Assembly: GCF_015689175.1 (NCBI RefSeq)
Contig: NZ_CP065047.1
Span: 2,604,001-2,668,000 of the forward strand
From: Mycobacterium kubicae
Lineage (GTDB): Bacteria > Actinomycetota > Actinomycetes > Mycobacteriales > Mycobacteriaceae
Direction of reading: 5' to 3'
Length of the DNA: 64,000 nucleotides
The notes beneath the pieces are model-generated. The model was given only the letters and a program-made list of their open reading frames with translations. It had not been told where the DNA came from and made no database searches. Position numbers and translations under genes: made by a program. Shown here piece after piece: positions 37,780 to 49,826 of the stretch. Numbering within the stretch: the stretch's first letter is position 1; the number at the start of each line of letters is the position of its first letter.

Positions 37780-38699
37780 CTGCTCAACGCACCGTCCTGA
37801 TGGTCGTGCACACCGGACGCGAGGAAGCGACCGAAACCGCGCGACGTGTCGAAAAGGTGTTGAACGACAACGGCATCGCGATGCGCGCGCTGTCCGCGGA
37901 GGCCGTCGACCGAGGCTCGCTACGGCTGGACGACAACGACATGCGCGCCATGGGCGTCGAGATCGACGTCATCGACGCCGACCCGCAGGCCGCGGACGGC
38001 TGCGAACTGGTCCTGGTACTCGGTGGCGACGGCACTTTCCTGCGGGCGGCCGAACTGGCCCGCAACGTCGGCATTCCGGTGTTGGGCGTCAATCTGGGCC
38101 GCATCGGATTCCTGGCCGAAGCCGAGGCCGAGGCACTCGACCTGGTCCTGCAGCACGTCGTCGCCAAGGACTACCAGGTCGAGAACCGCATGACCCTCGA
38201 CGTCGCGGTACGCCAAGGCGGCAAAACCATCGACCAGGGCTGGGCTCTGAACGAAGCCAGCCTGGAAAAAGGCCCGCGGTTAGGGGTGCTCGGTGTAGTC
38301 GTCGAGATCGACGGACGACCGGTATCGACGTTCGGCTGCGACGGCGTACTGGTCTCCACACCCACCGGGTCGACGGCGTACGCCTTCTCCGCCGGGGGTC
38401 CGGTCCTGTGGCCCGACCTGGAGGCGATCCTGGTGGTACCCAACAACGCTCACGCGCTGTTCGGCCGGCCCATGGTCACCAGCCCCGACGCCATCATCGC
38501 GATCGAGATCGAGGCCGGTGGACACGACGCCCTGGTGTTCTGCGACGGCCGCCGCGAGATGGTGGTGCCGGCGGGCAGTCGGCTCGAGGTCACTCGCTGC
38601 AACACGCCGGTCAAATGGGCCCGGCTGGACAGCGCGCCATTCACCGACCGGCTGGTGAAGAAGTTCCGGTTGCCGGTGACCGGGTGGCGCGGGCAGTAA
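37776..38699 (+). CDS. nadK: NAD kinase
   Basis: A 307-aa enzyme that makes NADP from NAD using ATP or polyphosphate. The GGDGT motif is in [13 protein letters not shown], with [10 protein letters not shown] and the NAD-binding [17 protein letters not shown] 37776 overlaps the tlyA stop (GTGA), so translation is coupled. The length equals that of M. tuberculosis PpnK as I recall it. Confidence 0.96.
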   Translation: MTAQRTVLMVVHTGREEATETARRVEKVLNDNGIAMRALSAEAVDRGSLRLDDNDMRAMGVEIDVIDADPQAADGCELVLVLGGDGTFLRAAELARNVGIPVLGVNLGRIGFLAEAEAEALDLVLQHVVAKDYQVENRMTLDVAVRQGGKTIDQGWALNEASLEKGPRLGVLGVVVEIDGRPVSTFGCDGVLVSTPTGSTAYAFSAGGPVLWPDLEAILVVPNNAHALFGRPMVTSPDAIIAIEIEAGGHDALVFCDGRREMVVPAGSRLEVTRCNTPVKWARLDSAPFTDRLVKKFRLPVTGWRGQ

Positions 38700-38703
38700 T
38701 GGC

Positions 38704-40452
38704 GTGCTGACGGAAATCCGAATCGAGTCGCTGGGCGCCATCAGCGTTGCCACCGCTGAGTTCGATCGGGGGCTGACGGTGCTCACGGGCGAAACCGGCA
38801 CCGGTAAGACCATGGTGGTCACCGGGCTGCATCTGCTCGGCGGGGCGCGCGCCGACGCCACCCGGGTCCGGTCCGGAGCCGAGCGTGCGGTCGTCGAAGG
38901 TCGCTTCACCACAACCGATCTCGACGAGGCGACGGCCGCGCATCTCGGCGAGATTCTCGACGCGTCCGGCGCCGAACGGGACGAGGACGGCAGCGTCATT
39001 GCGTTGCGATCGGTCAACCGCGACGGGCCGTCGCGCGCCTACCTCGGCGGTCGCAGCGTGCCCGCCAAGTCGCTGAGCGGTTTCACCAACGAACTGCTGA
39101 CCCTGCACGGGCAAAACGATCAACTGCGGCTGATGCGACCCGAGGAGCAGCGCGGAGCTCTGGATCGATTCGCGGCCGCCGGTTCGGCGCTGGAGCGCTA
39201 CCGCAAACTGCGCGGCGCCTGGCTGTCGGCCCGCCGCGACCTCATCGACCGCCGTGACCGGGCACGTGAACTCGCCCAGGAAGCAGACCGGCTCAAATTC
39301 GCCCTCAACGAGATCGACACCGTCGACCCGCAACCGGGCGAAGACGACGCACTCGTCGCCGAGATTGTGCGCCTCTCTGAACTCGACACCCTTCGCGAAG
39401 CGGCAATGACCGCGCGCGCCGCGCTGGGCGGTGACTCGGACGACAGCGAGAGCCGTGCTGGCGCAACGGGTTTGGGTCAGGCTAAAGCGGCGCTGCAAGC
39501 GACCGACGATGCCACGCTGCAAGGCTTGGCGACCCAGATCGGGGAGGCGCTGACAGTCGTCGTCGATGCCATCGGCGAACTCGGCGCCTACATCGACGAC
39601 TTACCCGCCGACGCCAGCGCCCTTGATGCCAAACTGGCCCGTCAAGCCGAACTGCGCACGCTGACCCGCAAGTACGCCGCCGACATCGACGGCGTTCTGC
39701 ACTGGGCCAACCAATCCCGCGAGCGGCTTGCGCAACTCGATGTGTCCGAAGAAGGTTTGGCCGCCCTGGAGCGCCGTGTCGGCGAGCTAGGCGGTGAGTT
39801 GGCTTCAGCAGCAGTCGATCTGAGCAAGGTCAGGCGGAAGGCGGCCAAGAAGCTGGCCAAAGAAGTGACCGCGGAGCTGTCCGGTCTGGCGATGGCCGAC
39901 GCCGAATTCACGATCGGTGTGACCACCGACCTCGCCGAACCCGACGATCCGGCGGCCCTGAAGTTGTCCACCGGAGAGCTGGTCCGCGCCGGGGCAGATG
40001 GCATCGACGTGGTGGAGTTTGGTTTCGCGGCGCATCGCGGGATGACGGTCTTGCCGCTGGCCAAAAGCGCGTCCGGGGGTGAGTTGTCCCGGGTGATGCT
40101 GGCGTTGGAAGTGGTGCTGGCGGCGTCGGCCGAGGGCACCACGATGGTGTTCGACGAGGTGGACGCCGGCGTCGGCGGCCGGGCCGCTGTGCAGATCGGC
40201 CGTCGGCTGGCCCGGCTGGCCCGCACCCATCAGGTCATCGTCGTCACCCACTTGCCGCAGGTCGCTGCCTACGCCGACGTGCATCTGATGGTGCACAGCA
40301 CCGGGCGCAACGGCGCCAGCGGTGTGCGGCGGCTGACCAGCGACGATCGGGTAGCCGAACTGGCCCGAATGCTGTCAGGGCTGGGGGAGTCCGACAGCGG
40401 CCGGGCGCACGCTCGCGAACTGCTGGACGCCGCGCAGAAGGACGAGCTCTAA
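38704..40452 (+). CDS. recN: DNA repair ATPase RecN
   Basis: A 582-aa SMC-like protein for double-strand break repair. Walker A is LTGETGTGKTMV near residue 30, the central region is a long charged coiled coil, and the C-terminus has the ABC signature KSASGGELSRVMLALE and Walker B TMVFDEVDAGVGG followed by THLPQVAAYAD. It starts at GTG 38704, 4 nt after nadK, so tlyA-nadK-recN form one operon. Confidence 0.96.
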   Translation: MLTEIRIESLGAISVATAEFDRGLTVLTGETGTGKTMVVTGLHLLGGARADATRVRSGAERAVVEGRFTTTDLDEATAAHLGEILDASGAERDEDGSVIALRSVNRDGPSRAYLGGRSVPAKSLSGFTNELLTLHGQNDQLRLMRPEEQRGALDRFAAAGSALERYRKLRGAWLSARRDLIDRRDRARELAQEADRLKFALNEIDTVDPQPGEDDALVAEIVRLSELDTLREAAMTARAALGGDSDDSESRAGATGLGQAKAALQATDDATLQGLATQIGEALTVVVDAIGELGAYIDDLPADASALDAKLARQAELRTLTRKYAADIDGVLHWANQSRERLAQLDVSEEGLAALERRVGELGGELASAAVDLSKVRRKAAKKLAKEVTAELSGLAMADAEFTIGVTTDLAEPDDPAALKLSTGELVRAGADGIDVVEFGFAAHRGMTVLPLAKSASGGELSRVMLALEVVLAASAEGTTMVFDEVDAGVGGRAAVQIGRRLARLARTHQVIVVTHLPQVAAYADVHLMVHSTGRNGASGVRRLTSDDRVAELARMLSGLGESDSGRAHARELLDAAQKDEL

Positions 40453-40470
40453 CGTTCCCGCGTTGGGCGT

Positions 40471-40851
40471 CGACAGTGCACTGACGGCTTCGAGTGTGCT
40501 TTCAAGGCGGGGAATCGACGGCCGCTCAACCGTCACCGCACAGTTGATGCCGTGGGCGCACACTCGGCGCCGTCAGCGCACGCTCGGCCTCGATAGTGAA
40601 CTGACGACTTCGAGTGTGCTTTCAAGGCGGGGAATCGACGTCCGCTCAACCGTCGGCGCACAGTCGAAGCCGTGGGCGCACGCTCGGCGCCGTGGGCGCA
40701 CACTCGACGCCCCCACCGCACACTCGACGCCCCCACCGCACACTCGGCCTCGACAGTGCAATGACGGCTTCGAGTGTGCTCTCGGGTCGGGGAATCGACG
40801 TCCGCTCAACCGTCAGCGCACACTCGACGCCCCCACCGCACACTCGACGCC
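40471..40851. repeat. Three imperfect long repeats built from cgagtgtg/cacactcg words
   Basis: The 530-bp gap between recN and the SteA-like gene is mostly repeats. Copies begin at 40471, 40591 and 40751 (spacing 120 and 160 bp). Each contains cttcgagtgtgct, ggggaatcgacg and ccgctcaaccgtc. Between copies 2 and 3 a 19-bp unit (cgcacactcgacgccccca) is repeated in tandem. The words cgagtgtg and cacactcg are reverse complements, so extensive hairpins can form. Short antisense and sense frames here are artefacts of the repeats. No gene is recognisable in 40453-40982. Confidence 0.85.
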
Positions 40852-40982
40852 CCACCCCCGAAACCACCCCGTCACCAGACGCCCACACAACTGTGACTGC
40901 TGTGACTCTGGATAACTAATGAGGCGGATGTTACGGCGCGCCTACTCGCTCTAGCCGCGCTCCGCCGACAGAATCGGCCCTC

Positions 40983-42164
40983 ATGAAGATGTCAGCGCTT
41001 CTGTCCCGTAACAACGATCGGCCAGGATTGGTCGGCACCGCCCGAGTCGACAGGAACATCGACCGACTGCTGCGCCGCGTCTGCCCCGGCGACATCGTGG
41101 TCCTCGACATCCTGGACTTGGACCGCATCACCGCGGACGCGTTGGTCGAAGCCGACATCGCCGCCGTGGTCAACGCCTCCCCGTCGGTCTCCGGCCGCTA
41201 TCCCAACCTCGGCCCCGAGGTTCTGGTGAACAACGGCGTCACGCTGATCGACGAGACCGGCCCCGAAATCTTCAAGAAGGTCAAGGACGGATCCAAGATT
41301 CGCCTTTACGAAGGCGGCGTGTACTCCGGTGACCGGCGGCTGATCCGCGGCACCGAGCGCACCGACCACGACATCGCCGACCTGATGCGCGAAGCCAAGA
41401 GCGGACTGGCCGCACACCTCGAGGCATTCGCCGGCAACACCATCGAGTTCATCCGCAGCGAAAGCCCCCTGCTGATCGACGGCATCGGCATCCCCGACAT
41501 CGATGTGGACATGCGCCGCCGGCACGTGGTGATCGTCGCCGAGGAGCCCAGCGCCGCTGACGATTTGAAGGCGCTCAAGCCGTTCATCAAGGAATACCAA
41601 CCGGTGCTGATCGGCGTCGGCGTCGGCGCCGACGTGTTGCGCAAGGCCGGCTACCGGCCGCAGCTGATCGTCGGCGATCCCGACCAGATCAGCGCCGAAG
41701 TCCTCAAATGCGGCGCCCAGGTGGTACTGCCGGCCGACGCGGACGGCCACGCACCCGGCCTGGAACGCATCCAGGATCTCGGTGTGGGAGCCATGACCTT
41801 CCCGGCGGCCGGGTCGGCAACGGATCTGGCCCTGTTGCTGGCCGATCACCACGGCGCGGCATTGCTGGTCACGGCCGGTCACACCGCCAACATCGAGACC
41901 TTCTTCGATCGCACCCGCTCGCAAAGCAACCCCTCGACCTTCCTGACCCGGTTGCGGGTGGGGGAGAAGCTGGTCGACGCCAGGGCGGTCGCCACGTTGT
42001 ACCGCAACCACATCTCTGGTGGCGCAATCGCGCTGCTGGCCCTGACGATGTTGATCGCCATCATCGTCGTGCTGTGGGTGTCTCGGACCGACGGTGTGGT
42101 CGTGCATTGGCTCATCGACTACTGGAACCGATTCACCCTCTGGATACAGCACCTGGTGAGCTAG
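40983..42164 (+). CDS. SteA-like septation-associated protein
   Basis: A 393-aa protein, the same length I recall for Rv1697. The central region resembles thiamine pyrophosphokinase folds (VGVGADVLRKAGYRPQLIVG, then DPDQISAEVL). The C-terminus has one membrane helix (GGAIALLALTMLIAIIVVLW). The corynebacterial homologue SteA works with SteB in cell division and envelope integrity. The mctB gene 11 bp downstream occupies the SteB position, so the two probably function together. Confidence 0.85.
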   Translation: MKMSALLSRNNDRPGLVGTARVDRNIDRLLRRVCPGDIVVLDILDLDRITADALVEADIAAVVNASPSVSGRYPNLGPEVLVNNGVTLIDETGPEIFKKVKDGSKIRLYEGGVYSGDRRLIRGTERTDHDIADLMREAKSGLAAHLEAFAGNTIEFIRSESPLLIDGIGIPDIDVDMRRRHVVIVAEEPSAADDLKALKPFIKEYQPVLIGVGVGADVLRKAGYRPQLIVGDPDQISAEVLKCGAQVVLPADADGHAPGLERIQDLGVGAMTFPAAGSATDLALLLADHHGAALLVTAGHTANIETFFDRTRSQSNPSTFLTRLRVGEKLVDARAVATLYRNHISGGAIALLALTMLIAIIVVLWVSRTDGVVVHWLIDYWNRFTLWIQHLVS

Positions 42165-42175
42165 GACGGTAGGTC

Positions 42176-43120
42176 ATGATCTCGTTACGCCAACATGCTT
42201 TCTCGCTGGCAGCTGTCTTCTTGGCGCTGGCCATCGGCGTGGTACTGGGCTCCGGATTCTTTTCGGACACCCTGCTGTCCAGCCTGCGTAACGAGAAACG
42301 CGATATGGCCGCCCAGATCAACACCATCAACGACCAGCGCAACGTCTTGAACGAAAAGCTCAGCGCTGCAAACAATTTCGACAACCAGGTGCTGGGCCGG
42401 ATCGTGCACGACGCGTTGGCCGGCAAGACAGTAGTGCTGTTCCGGACTCCCGACGCCAAAGACGACGACGTGGCGGCGGTCTCGAAGATCATCGGACAGT
42501 CCGGGGGCACGGTCACCGGCACCGTGTCGTTGACCCACGAGTTCGTCGAAGCCAACTCCGCGGAGAAGCTGCGGTCGGTGGTCAACTCGTCGGTCCTTCC
42601 CGCGGGCACGCAATTGAGCACCAAGCTCGTCGACCAAGGCTCGCAGGCGGGTGACCTGCTGGGCATCGCCTTGCTGGCCAACCCGAAGCCGGACGCGCCC
42701 GCCGTTGACGACACCCAGCGCGACACCGTGCTGGCAGCTCTACGCGAAACGGGCTTCATCACCTACCAACCCACCGACCACATGGCAGCGGCGAATGCCG
42801 CCATCGTCATCACCGGCGGGGGGCTGCCCGCCGACGCCGGCAACCAGGGGGTCAGCGTGGCGAGGTTCGCCGCCGCCCTGGCACCACACGGCTCGGGCAC
42901 GTTGCTCGCCGGCCGGGACGGAGCGGCATCTGGAAGTGCCGCGGTCGCCGTGACCCGCGCCGACGCCGGTATGGCAGCAACCATCAGCACCGTGGACGAC
43001 GTCGACGCCGAAGCCGGGCGGATCACCGCGATCCTGGGCCTGCATGATCTGGTCGGCGGCGGCCGCCCTGGCCACTACGGCACCGGTCACGGCGCCACAT
43101 CGGTCACCGTGCCCCAGTAA
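42176..43120 (+). CDS. mctB: MctB/SteB-like copper-transport or envelope protein
   Basis: A 314-aa protein equal in length to Rv1698. It has an N-terminal membrane anchor (SLAAVFLALAIGVVLGSGFF), then a coiled coil (about residues 38-65), then an alpha/beta outer domain. In M. tuberculosis the protein is reported as an outer-membrane-associated factor (MctB) that limits intracellular copper. The corynebacterial homologue SteB pairs with SteA. Both readings fit its position directly after the SteA-like gene. Confidence 0.88.
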   Translation: MISLRQHAFSLAAVFLALAIGVVLGSGFFSDTLLSSLRNEKRDMAAQINTINDQRNVLNEKLSAANNFDNQVLGRIVHDALAGKTVVLFRTPDAKDDDVAAVSKIIGQSGGTVTGTVSLTHEFVEANSAEKLRSVVNSSVLPAGTQLSTKLVDQGSQAGDLLGIALLANPKPDAPAVDDTQRDTVLAALRETGFITYQPTDHMAAANAAIVITGGGLPADAGNQGVSVARFAAALAPHGSGTLLAGRDGAASGSAAVAVTRADAGMAATISTVDDVDAEAGRITAILGLHDLVGGGRPGHYGTGHGATSVTVPQ

Positions 43121-43140
43121 GCCGCAGTCGGGCGTGTTAG

Positions 43141-45621
<2,481 letters not shown>

Positions 45622-45625
<4 letters not shown>

Positions 45626-46563
45626 CAGCGCCGACGCTGCAGACACAGTTACAGGGCTATCTCGATCACCTGACCATCGAACGCGGGGTGGCGGCCAACA
45701 CGTTGAGTTCCTACCGCCGCGATCTGCGCCGCTATTCAAAACATCTGGAAGAACGCGGTATTCACGACCTGGCCAAGGTGGGTGAGGACGATGTCAGTGA
45801 GTTCCTGGTGTCGCTGCGGCGCGGAGACCCCGAAGCCGGAGCGGTCGGGCTGTCGGCGGTGTCGGCGGCGCGGGCGCTGATCGCGGTACGCGGACTGCAC
45901 CGCTTCGCCGCCGCAGAAGGGCTCGCGGAATTGGATGTGGCCCGCGCGGTTCGGCCGCCGACGCCGGGCCGGCGGTTACCCAAGAGCCTGTCACTCGACG
46001 AAGTGTTGGCTCTGCTGGAAGGGGCCGGCGGTGAAGACGCGTCCGACGGCCCACTGACTTTACGCAACCGCGCGCTGCTGGAGTTGCTGTACTCGACCGG
46101 GGCGCGGATTTCCGAAGCGGTCGGCCTCGACGTCGACGACATCGACACCCAGGCCCGGTCAGTGTTGTTGCAAGGCAAGGGCGGCAAGCAGCGACTGGTG
46201 CCGGTGGGTCGGCCCGCCGTGCAGGCGCTGGACGCTTACCTGGTGCGGGGGCGCCCGGATCTGGCCCGTCGCGGCCGCGGCACGCCGGCCATTTTCCTCA
46301 ATGCGCGCGGTGGCCGCTTGTCGCGACAAAGCGCGTGGCAGGTTCTGCAGGATGCGGCCGATCGGGCAGGCATCACCTCGGGCGTGTCACCCCACATGCT
46401 GCGGCACTCGTTCGCCACGCATCTGCTCGAGGGTGGCGCCGATGTGCGTGTCGTGCAAGAGCTTTTGGGCCACGCGTCGGTGACAACGACGCAGATCTAC
46501 ACCTTGGTCACCGTGCACGCGCTGCGGGAAGTGTGGGCCGGAGCCCATCCGCGCGCCACCTAG
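45622..46563 (+). CDS. xerD: Tyrosine recombinase XerD
   Basis: A 313-aa site-specific recombinase that resolves chromosome dimers at dif with XerC. The catalytic residues are visible: Arg162 (TGARISEA), His258 and Arg261 ([15 protein letters not shown]), His284 ([13 protein letters not shown]) and Tyr293. The N-terminal SAM-like DNA-binding domain covers about the first 100 residues. GTG 45622 overlaps the Nudix stop by 4 nt. The housekeeping operon context shows it is the chromosomal XerD and not an integrase. Confidence 0.95.
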
Positions 46564-47318
46564 GCGGTGCCCAGGTATTCCGACTCGAGCACCAGGTCGG
46601 ACACCAGGGACTGATATTCCAGGTGCGCTTTGTGCTCGACGGTGTTCCACGCCTTGCCTTGCTGCTGACGCATGAATTCGCGGTACTTCGGCGCGCCGGG
46701 CACCCGGACGTTGTCGGCGACCACGATGGAGCCCGGATGGAGCCATCCTCGCTGCACAATGCTTTTCAGGTCCGTCAGGTACGCGTTCTTGTCGTGGTCG
46801 AGGAAGACGAAGTCAACCGCACCGGCGGTGAACCCGTGCTCATGGGCCAACGCGTCGAGGGTGCGCCCACCGTCGCCGAGGGTGCCGACCACACACGTCA
46901 CCCGATCGGCCACGCCGGCGTGCTCCCAGATGCGCCGGGCATTGGCTGCATTCGCCTCCGCCAGCTCGACCGAGTACACCTTGGCGGCCGGCGCCGCCCT
47001 GGCGATGCGTAGCGCGCCGTAGCCCACATAGGTGCCCAATTCGAGAGCCAGCGCCGGTTGGGCGCGGCGCACTGCGGCGTCGAGCAGCTGTCCCTTCTCG
47101 TCGCCGACGTTGATCAGCATGGATTTCTCGTAGGCGAACTTGTCGATGGTGGCCAGGACATGATCGATGTCTCCGACGCGGGCGTGCCGGAGAACATAGT
47201 TCACCGCGGCCGCCTCTCGGCCGTCACCGATCTGGCCGGTTGTGGTGATGTTGCGGTTCCCGGCGGCCATCCGCCAGACCGACCACCGCAACACCGGGAA
47301 GCGTGCTTTCAGGCTCAC
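46560..47318 (-). CDS. Class I SAM-dependent O-methyltransferase (COMT-like)
   Basis: A 252-aa methyltransferase. The SAM motif is [16 protein letters not shown], followed by [14 protein letters not shown]. The metal-binding segment [12 protein letters not shown] and [12 protein letters not shown] are as in catechol O-methyltransferases. It is the counterpart of Rv1703c, with an N-terminus about 50 residues longer than I recall for the M. tuberculosis form. It is convergent with xerD (4-nt overlap) and divergent from the parA operon. The substrate is unknown. Confidence 0.9.
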   Translation of the reverse strand: MSLKARFPVLRWSVWRMAAGNRNITTTGQIGDGREAAAVNYVLRHARVGDIDHVLATIDKFAYEKSMLINVGDEKGQLLDAAVRRAQPALALELGTYVGYGALRIARAAPAAKVYSVELAEANAANARRIWEHAGVADRVTCVVGTLGDGGRTLDALAHEHGFTAGAVDFVFLDHDKNAYLTDLKSIVQRGWLHPGSIVVADNVRVPGAPKYREFMRQQQGKAWNTVEHKAHLEYQSLVSDLVLESEYLGTA

Positions 47319-47418
47319 GAGGTCACCTTACGTAGGCCCGTGGTCTGGAGTCGACAGCTTCGGCGGTTGCCTGCGGGTCTCCCTGCGCAGGCGGAACGAG
47401 CCGTTAGACTTTCCTGCG

Positions 47419-47457
47419 ATGCCCACCTCGACGCCCGTCACCATTAGCCGGGCATGA
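47419..47457 (+). CDS. 12-aa leaderless leader ORF coupled to parA
   Basis: ATG 47419 to TGA 47457, encoding MPTSTPVTISRA. The -10 box tagact (47405-47410) lies 8 nt upstream, so the transcript would start on or next to the ATG and be leaderless. Its stop overlaps the parA ATG (ATGA), so ribosomes finishing the leader could restart on parA, which has no good Shine-Dalgarno. Such leaderless micro-ORFs are common in mycobacteria. No good -35 box is seen. Confidence 0.4.
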   Translation: MPTSTPVTISRA

Positions 47458-48317
47458 CCGACGACCCGGACAGCGCCATTGAGATCGGCCTGACCGGCAG
47501 GCCGCCGCGGGCGATCCCTGACCCCCAACCGCGGACCTCGCACGGCCCGGCCAAGGTGGTCGCGATGTGCAACCAGAAGGGCGGAGTCGGGAAGACCACG
47601 TCCACGATCAACCTGGGTGCCGCGCTCGCCGAATACGGCCGCCGCGTGCTGCTGGTGGACATGGATCCGCAGGGCGCGCTCTCCGCAGGCCTGGGCGTGC
47701 CGCACTGGGAGCTGGACAAGACCGTCCACAATCTGCTGGTCGAGCCGCGAGCATCGATCGAACACGTGCTACTGAACACCCGGGTGAAGAACCTGGATCT
47801 GGTGCCCAGCAACATCGACCTGTCGGCCGCCGAGATTCAGTTGGTCAACGAAGTGGGCCGAGAGCAGACGCTGGCCCGGGCGCTACACCCCGTGCTGGAC
47901 CGCTACGACTATGTGCTGATCGACTGCCAGCCGTCGCTGGGGCTGCTGACCGTCAACGGCTTGGCCTGCGCCGACGGAGTTGTGATCCCCACCGAGTGTG
48001 AGTTCTTCTCGCTGCGCGGTCTGGCGTTGCTCACCGACACCGTCGACAAGGTGCGCGACCGGCTCAACCCGAAACTGGACATCAGCGGAATTCTGATCAC
48101 CCGCTACGACCCGCGGACCGTCAACTCCCGGGAGGTGATGGCGCGCGTGGTGGAGCGGTTCGGTGACCTGGTGTTCGACACCGTGATCACCCGGACGGTG
48201 CGGTTCCCCGAGACCAGCGTCGCCGGTGAACCCATCACGACGTGGGCGCCCAAGTCGGGTGGCGCCCTGGCTTACCGCGCGCTGGCTCGCGAGTTCATCG
48301 ACCGATTCGGCATGTGA
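47454..48317 (+). CDS. ParA/Soj-family ATPase
   Basis: A 287-aa Walker-type ATPase with deviant Walker A KGGVGKTTSTINLGAAL, LLVDMDPQGALSAGLG, then DYVLIDCQPSLGLL and PTECEFFSLRGLALL. It heads the operon with scpA and scpB (overlap GTGA with scpA). No parB lies nearby, so this is the chromosome-segregation/condensin-associated paralogue (Rv1708 position) and not the oriC parA. The first 30 residues are Pro-rich and variable. Confidence 0.93.
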   Translation: MTDDPDSAIEIGLTGRPPRAIPDPQPRTSHGPAKVVAMCNQKGGVGKTTSTINLGAALAEYGRRVLLVDMDPQGALSAGLGVPHWELDKTVHNLLVEPRASIEHVLLNTRVKNLDLVPSNIDLSAAEIQLVNEVGREQTLARALHPVLDRYDYVLIDCQPSLGLLTVNGLACADGVVIPTECEFFSLRGLALLTDTVDKVRDRLNPKLDISGILITRYDPRTVNSREVMARVVERFGDLVFDTVITRTVRFPETSVAGEPITTWAPKSGGALAYRALAREFIDRFGM

Positions 48318-49159
48318 CCGCCGGCACCCACGGTCAGGCGGCGTCCGGGAACGGTTACTCGGATGGCTTCCGCGTTCGGCTGACCAACTTCGAAGGGCCG
48401 TTCGATCTGCTGCTGCAGCTGATCTTCGCCCACCGCCTCGACGTCACCGAGGTGGCGTTACACCAGGTCACCGACGACTTCATCGCCTACACCAAAGCGA
48501 TCGGGGCGCAGCTGGACCTGGACGAGACGACCGCATTCCTGGTGGTTGCCGCGACTCTGCTGGACCTCAAGGCGGCTCGCTTGCTGCCGGCCGGTCAGGT
48601 CGACGACGACGAAGACCTGGCCCTGCTGGAAGTGCGCGATCTGCTCTTCGCCCGGCTACTGCAGTACCGCGCCTTCAAGCACGTCGCCGAGATGTTTGCC
48701 GAGCTGGAAGCCACCGCGCTGCGCAGCTATCCCCGCTCCGTGTCGCTGGAGGACCGCTTCGCCGGCCTGCTTCCCGAGGTGATGCTGGGCGTCGACGCGA
48801 CGCGATTCGCCGAGATCGCCGCCGTCGCCTTCACGCCGCGCCCGACGCCGACGGTGGCCACCGGGCACCTGCATGACCTGCAGGTCTCGGTGCCCGAGCA
48901 GGCCAAACACATCTTGGCGATGCTGCAAACGCGCGGCACCGGCGAGTGGGCGTCGTTCTCGGAGCTGGTCGCCGACTGCACCGCGCCGGTCGAGATCGTC
49001 GGGCGGTTCCTGGCGCTGCTCGAACTGTATCGGTCCCGGGCGGTAGCATTCGACCAGTCAGAGCCCCTTGGCGTGCTCCAGGTTTCGTGGACCGGCGAAC
49101 GGCCCCCTACCACCGGCGATGAGGAGGAGCGGCGCTCATATGAGCGACCAGACCAGTGA
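48314..49159 (+). CDS. scpA: Segregation and condensation protein ScpA
   Basis: A 281-aa kleisin that bridges SMC heads. The family hallmark is FEGPFDLLLQLIFAHRLDVT at residues about 25-45, with LVVAATLLDLKAARLLP next and a winged-helix C-terminal part (ILAMLQTRGTGEWASFSELV). GTG 48314 overlaps the parA stop by 4 nt. The frame is open further upstream but only as a shadow of parA. It overlaps scpB by 20 nt. Confidence 0.94.
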   Translation: MTAGTHGQAASGNGYSDGFRVRLTNFEGPFDLLLQLIFAHRLDVTEVALHQVTDDFIAYTKAIGAQLDLDETTAFLVVAATLLDLKAARLLPAGQVDDDEDLALLEVRDLLFARLLQYRAFKHVAEMFAELEATALRSYPRSVSLEDRFAGLLPEVMLGVDATRFAEIAAVAFTPRPTPTVATGHLHDLQVSVPEQAKHILAMLQTRGTGEWASFSELVADCTAPVEIVGRFLALLELYRSRAVAFDQSEPLGVLQVSWTGERPPTTGDEEERRSYERPDQ

Positions 49160-49826
49160 TCAGGATCTGGGCATCGACATCGCTGAGCCCGCAGAGATGG
49201 ACCCCGACGAGCTCGGCCGGGTGCTCGAGGCGCTGCTGCTCGTGGTCGACACGCCGGTGACCGCCGAGGCGCTGGCCACCGCTACCGAACAACCGGTCTA
49301 CCGCGTCGACGCCAAGCTGCGGGTCATGGCCGACGAATTCACCGAACGTGACAGCGGTATTGACCTGCGTCAGACCGGTGAGGGCTGGCGGCTCTATACC
49401 CGCGCCCGGTTCGCCCCCTACGTCGAAAAGCTGTTGCTGGACGGCGCACGCAGCAAGCTGACCCGCGCCGCGCTGGAAACCTTGGCGGTGGTCGCCTACC
49501 GCCAGCCGGTCACGCGAGCGCGGGTAAGCGCGGTGCGTGGGGTCAACGTCGACGCCGTCATGCGCACGCTGCTGGCTCGTGGGTTGATCACCGAGGTCGG
49601 GCTCGACGAAGACAGCGGCGCGATGACGTTCGCGACTACCGAACTGTTCTTGGAGCGGCTGGGGCTGACCTCTCTAGCCGATCTGCCCGACATTGCTCCG
49701 CTGCTGCCCGACGTCGACACCATCGACGATCTGAGTGAATCCCTAGACAGCGAGCCACGTTTCATGAAACTCGGCGGCGCCCAGCGCTCGGATCAGCCGC
49801 TGACCTTCGACGTGGACCGCGAGTGA
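49140..49826 (+). CDS. scpB: Segregation and condensation protein ScpB
   Basis: A 228-aa condensin subunit with two winged-helix domains: LEALLLVVDTPVTAEALA, and ALETLAVVAYRQPVTRARVS with RGVNVDAVMRTLLARGLI. The acidic C-terminus is family-typical. The ATG at 49140 has gaggaggag upstream. The stop overlaps the pseudouridine synthase start by 4 nt. Confidence 0.95.
   Translation: MSDQTSDQDLGIDIAEPAEMDPDELGRVLEALLLVVDTPVTAEALATATEQPVYRVDAKLRVMADEFTERDSGIDLRQTGEGWRLYTRARFAPYVEKLLLDGARSKLTRAALETLAVVAYRQPVTRARVSAVRGVNVDAVMRTLLARGLITEVGLDEDSGAMTFATTELFLERLGLTSLADLPDIAPLLPDVDTIDDLSESLDSEPRFMKLGGAQRSDQPLTFDVDRE

Noticed and set aside
40471..40851. Repeat block between recN and steA considered as a CRISPR array
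   Set aside because: Repeats are imperfect and unevenly spaced, there are no unique spacers of constant length, and no cas genes lie nearby.
47454..48317. ParA as evidence for an integrated plasmid
   Set aside because: No parB, rep or mobilisation genes are present, and the neighbours scpA, scpB, rluB, cmk and der are the usual chromosomal partners.
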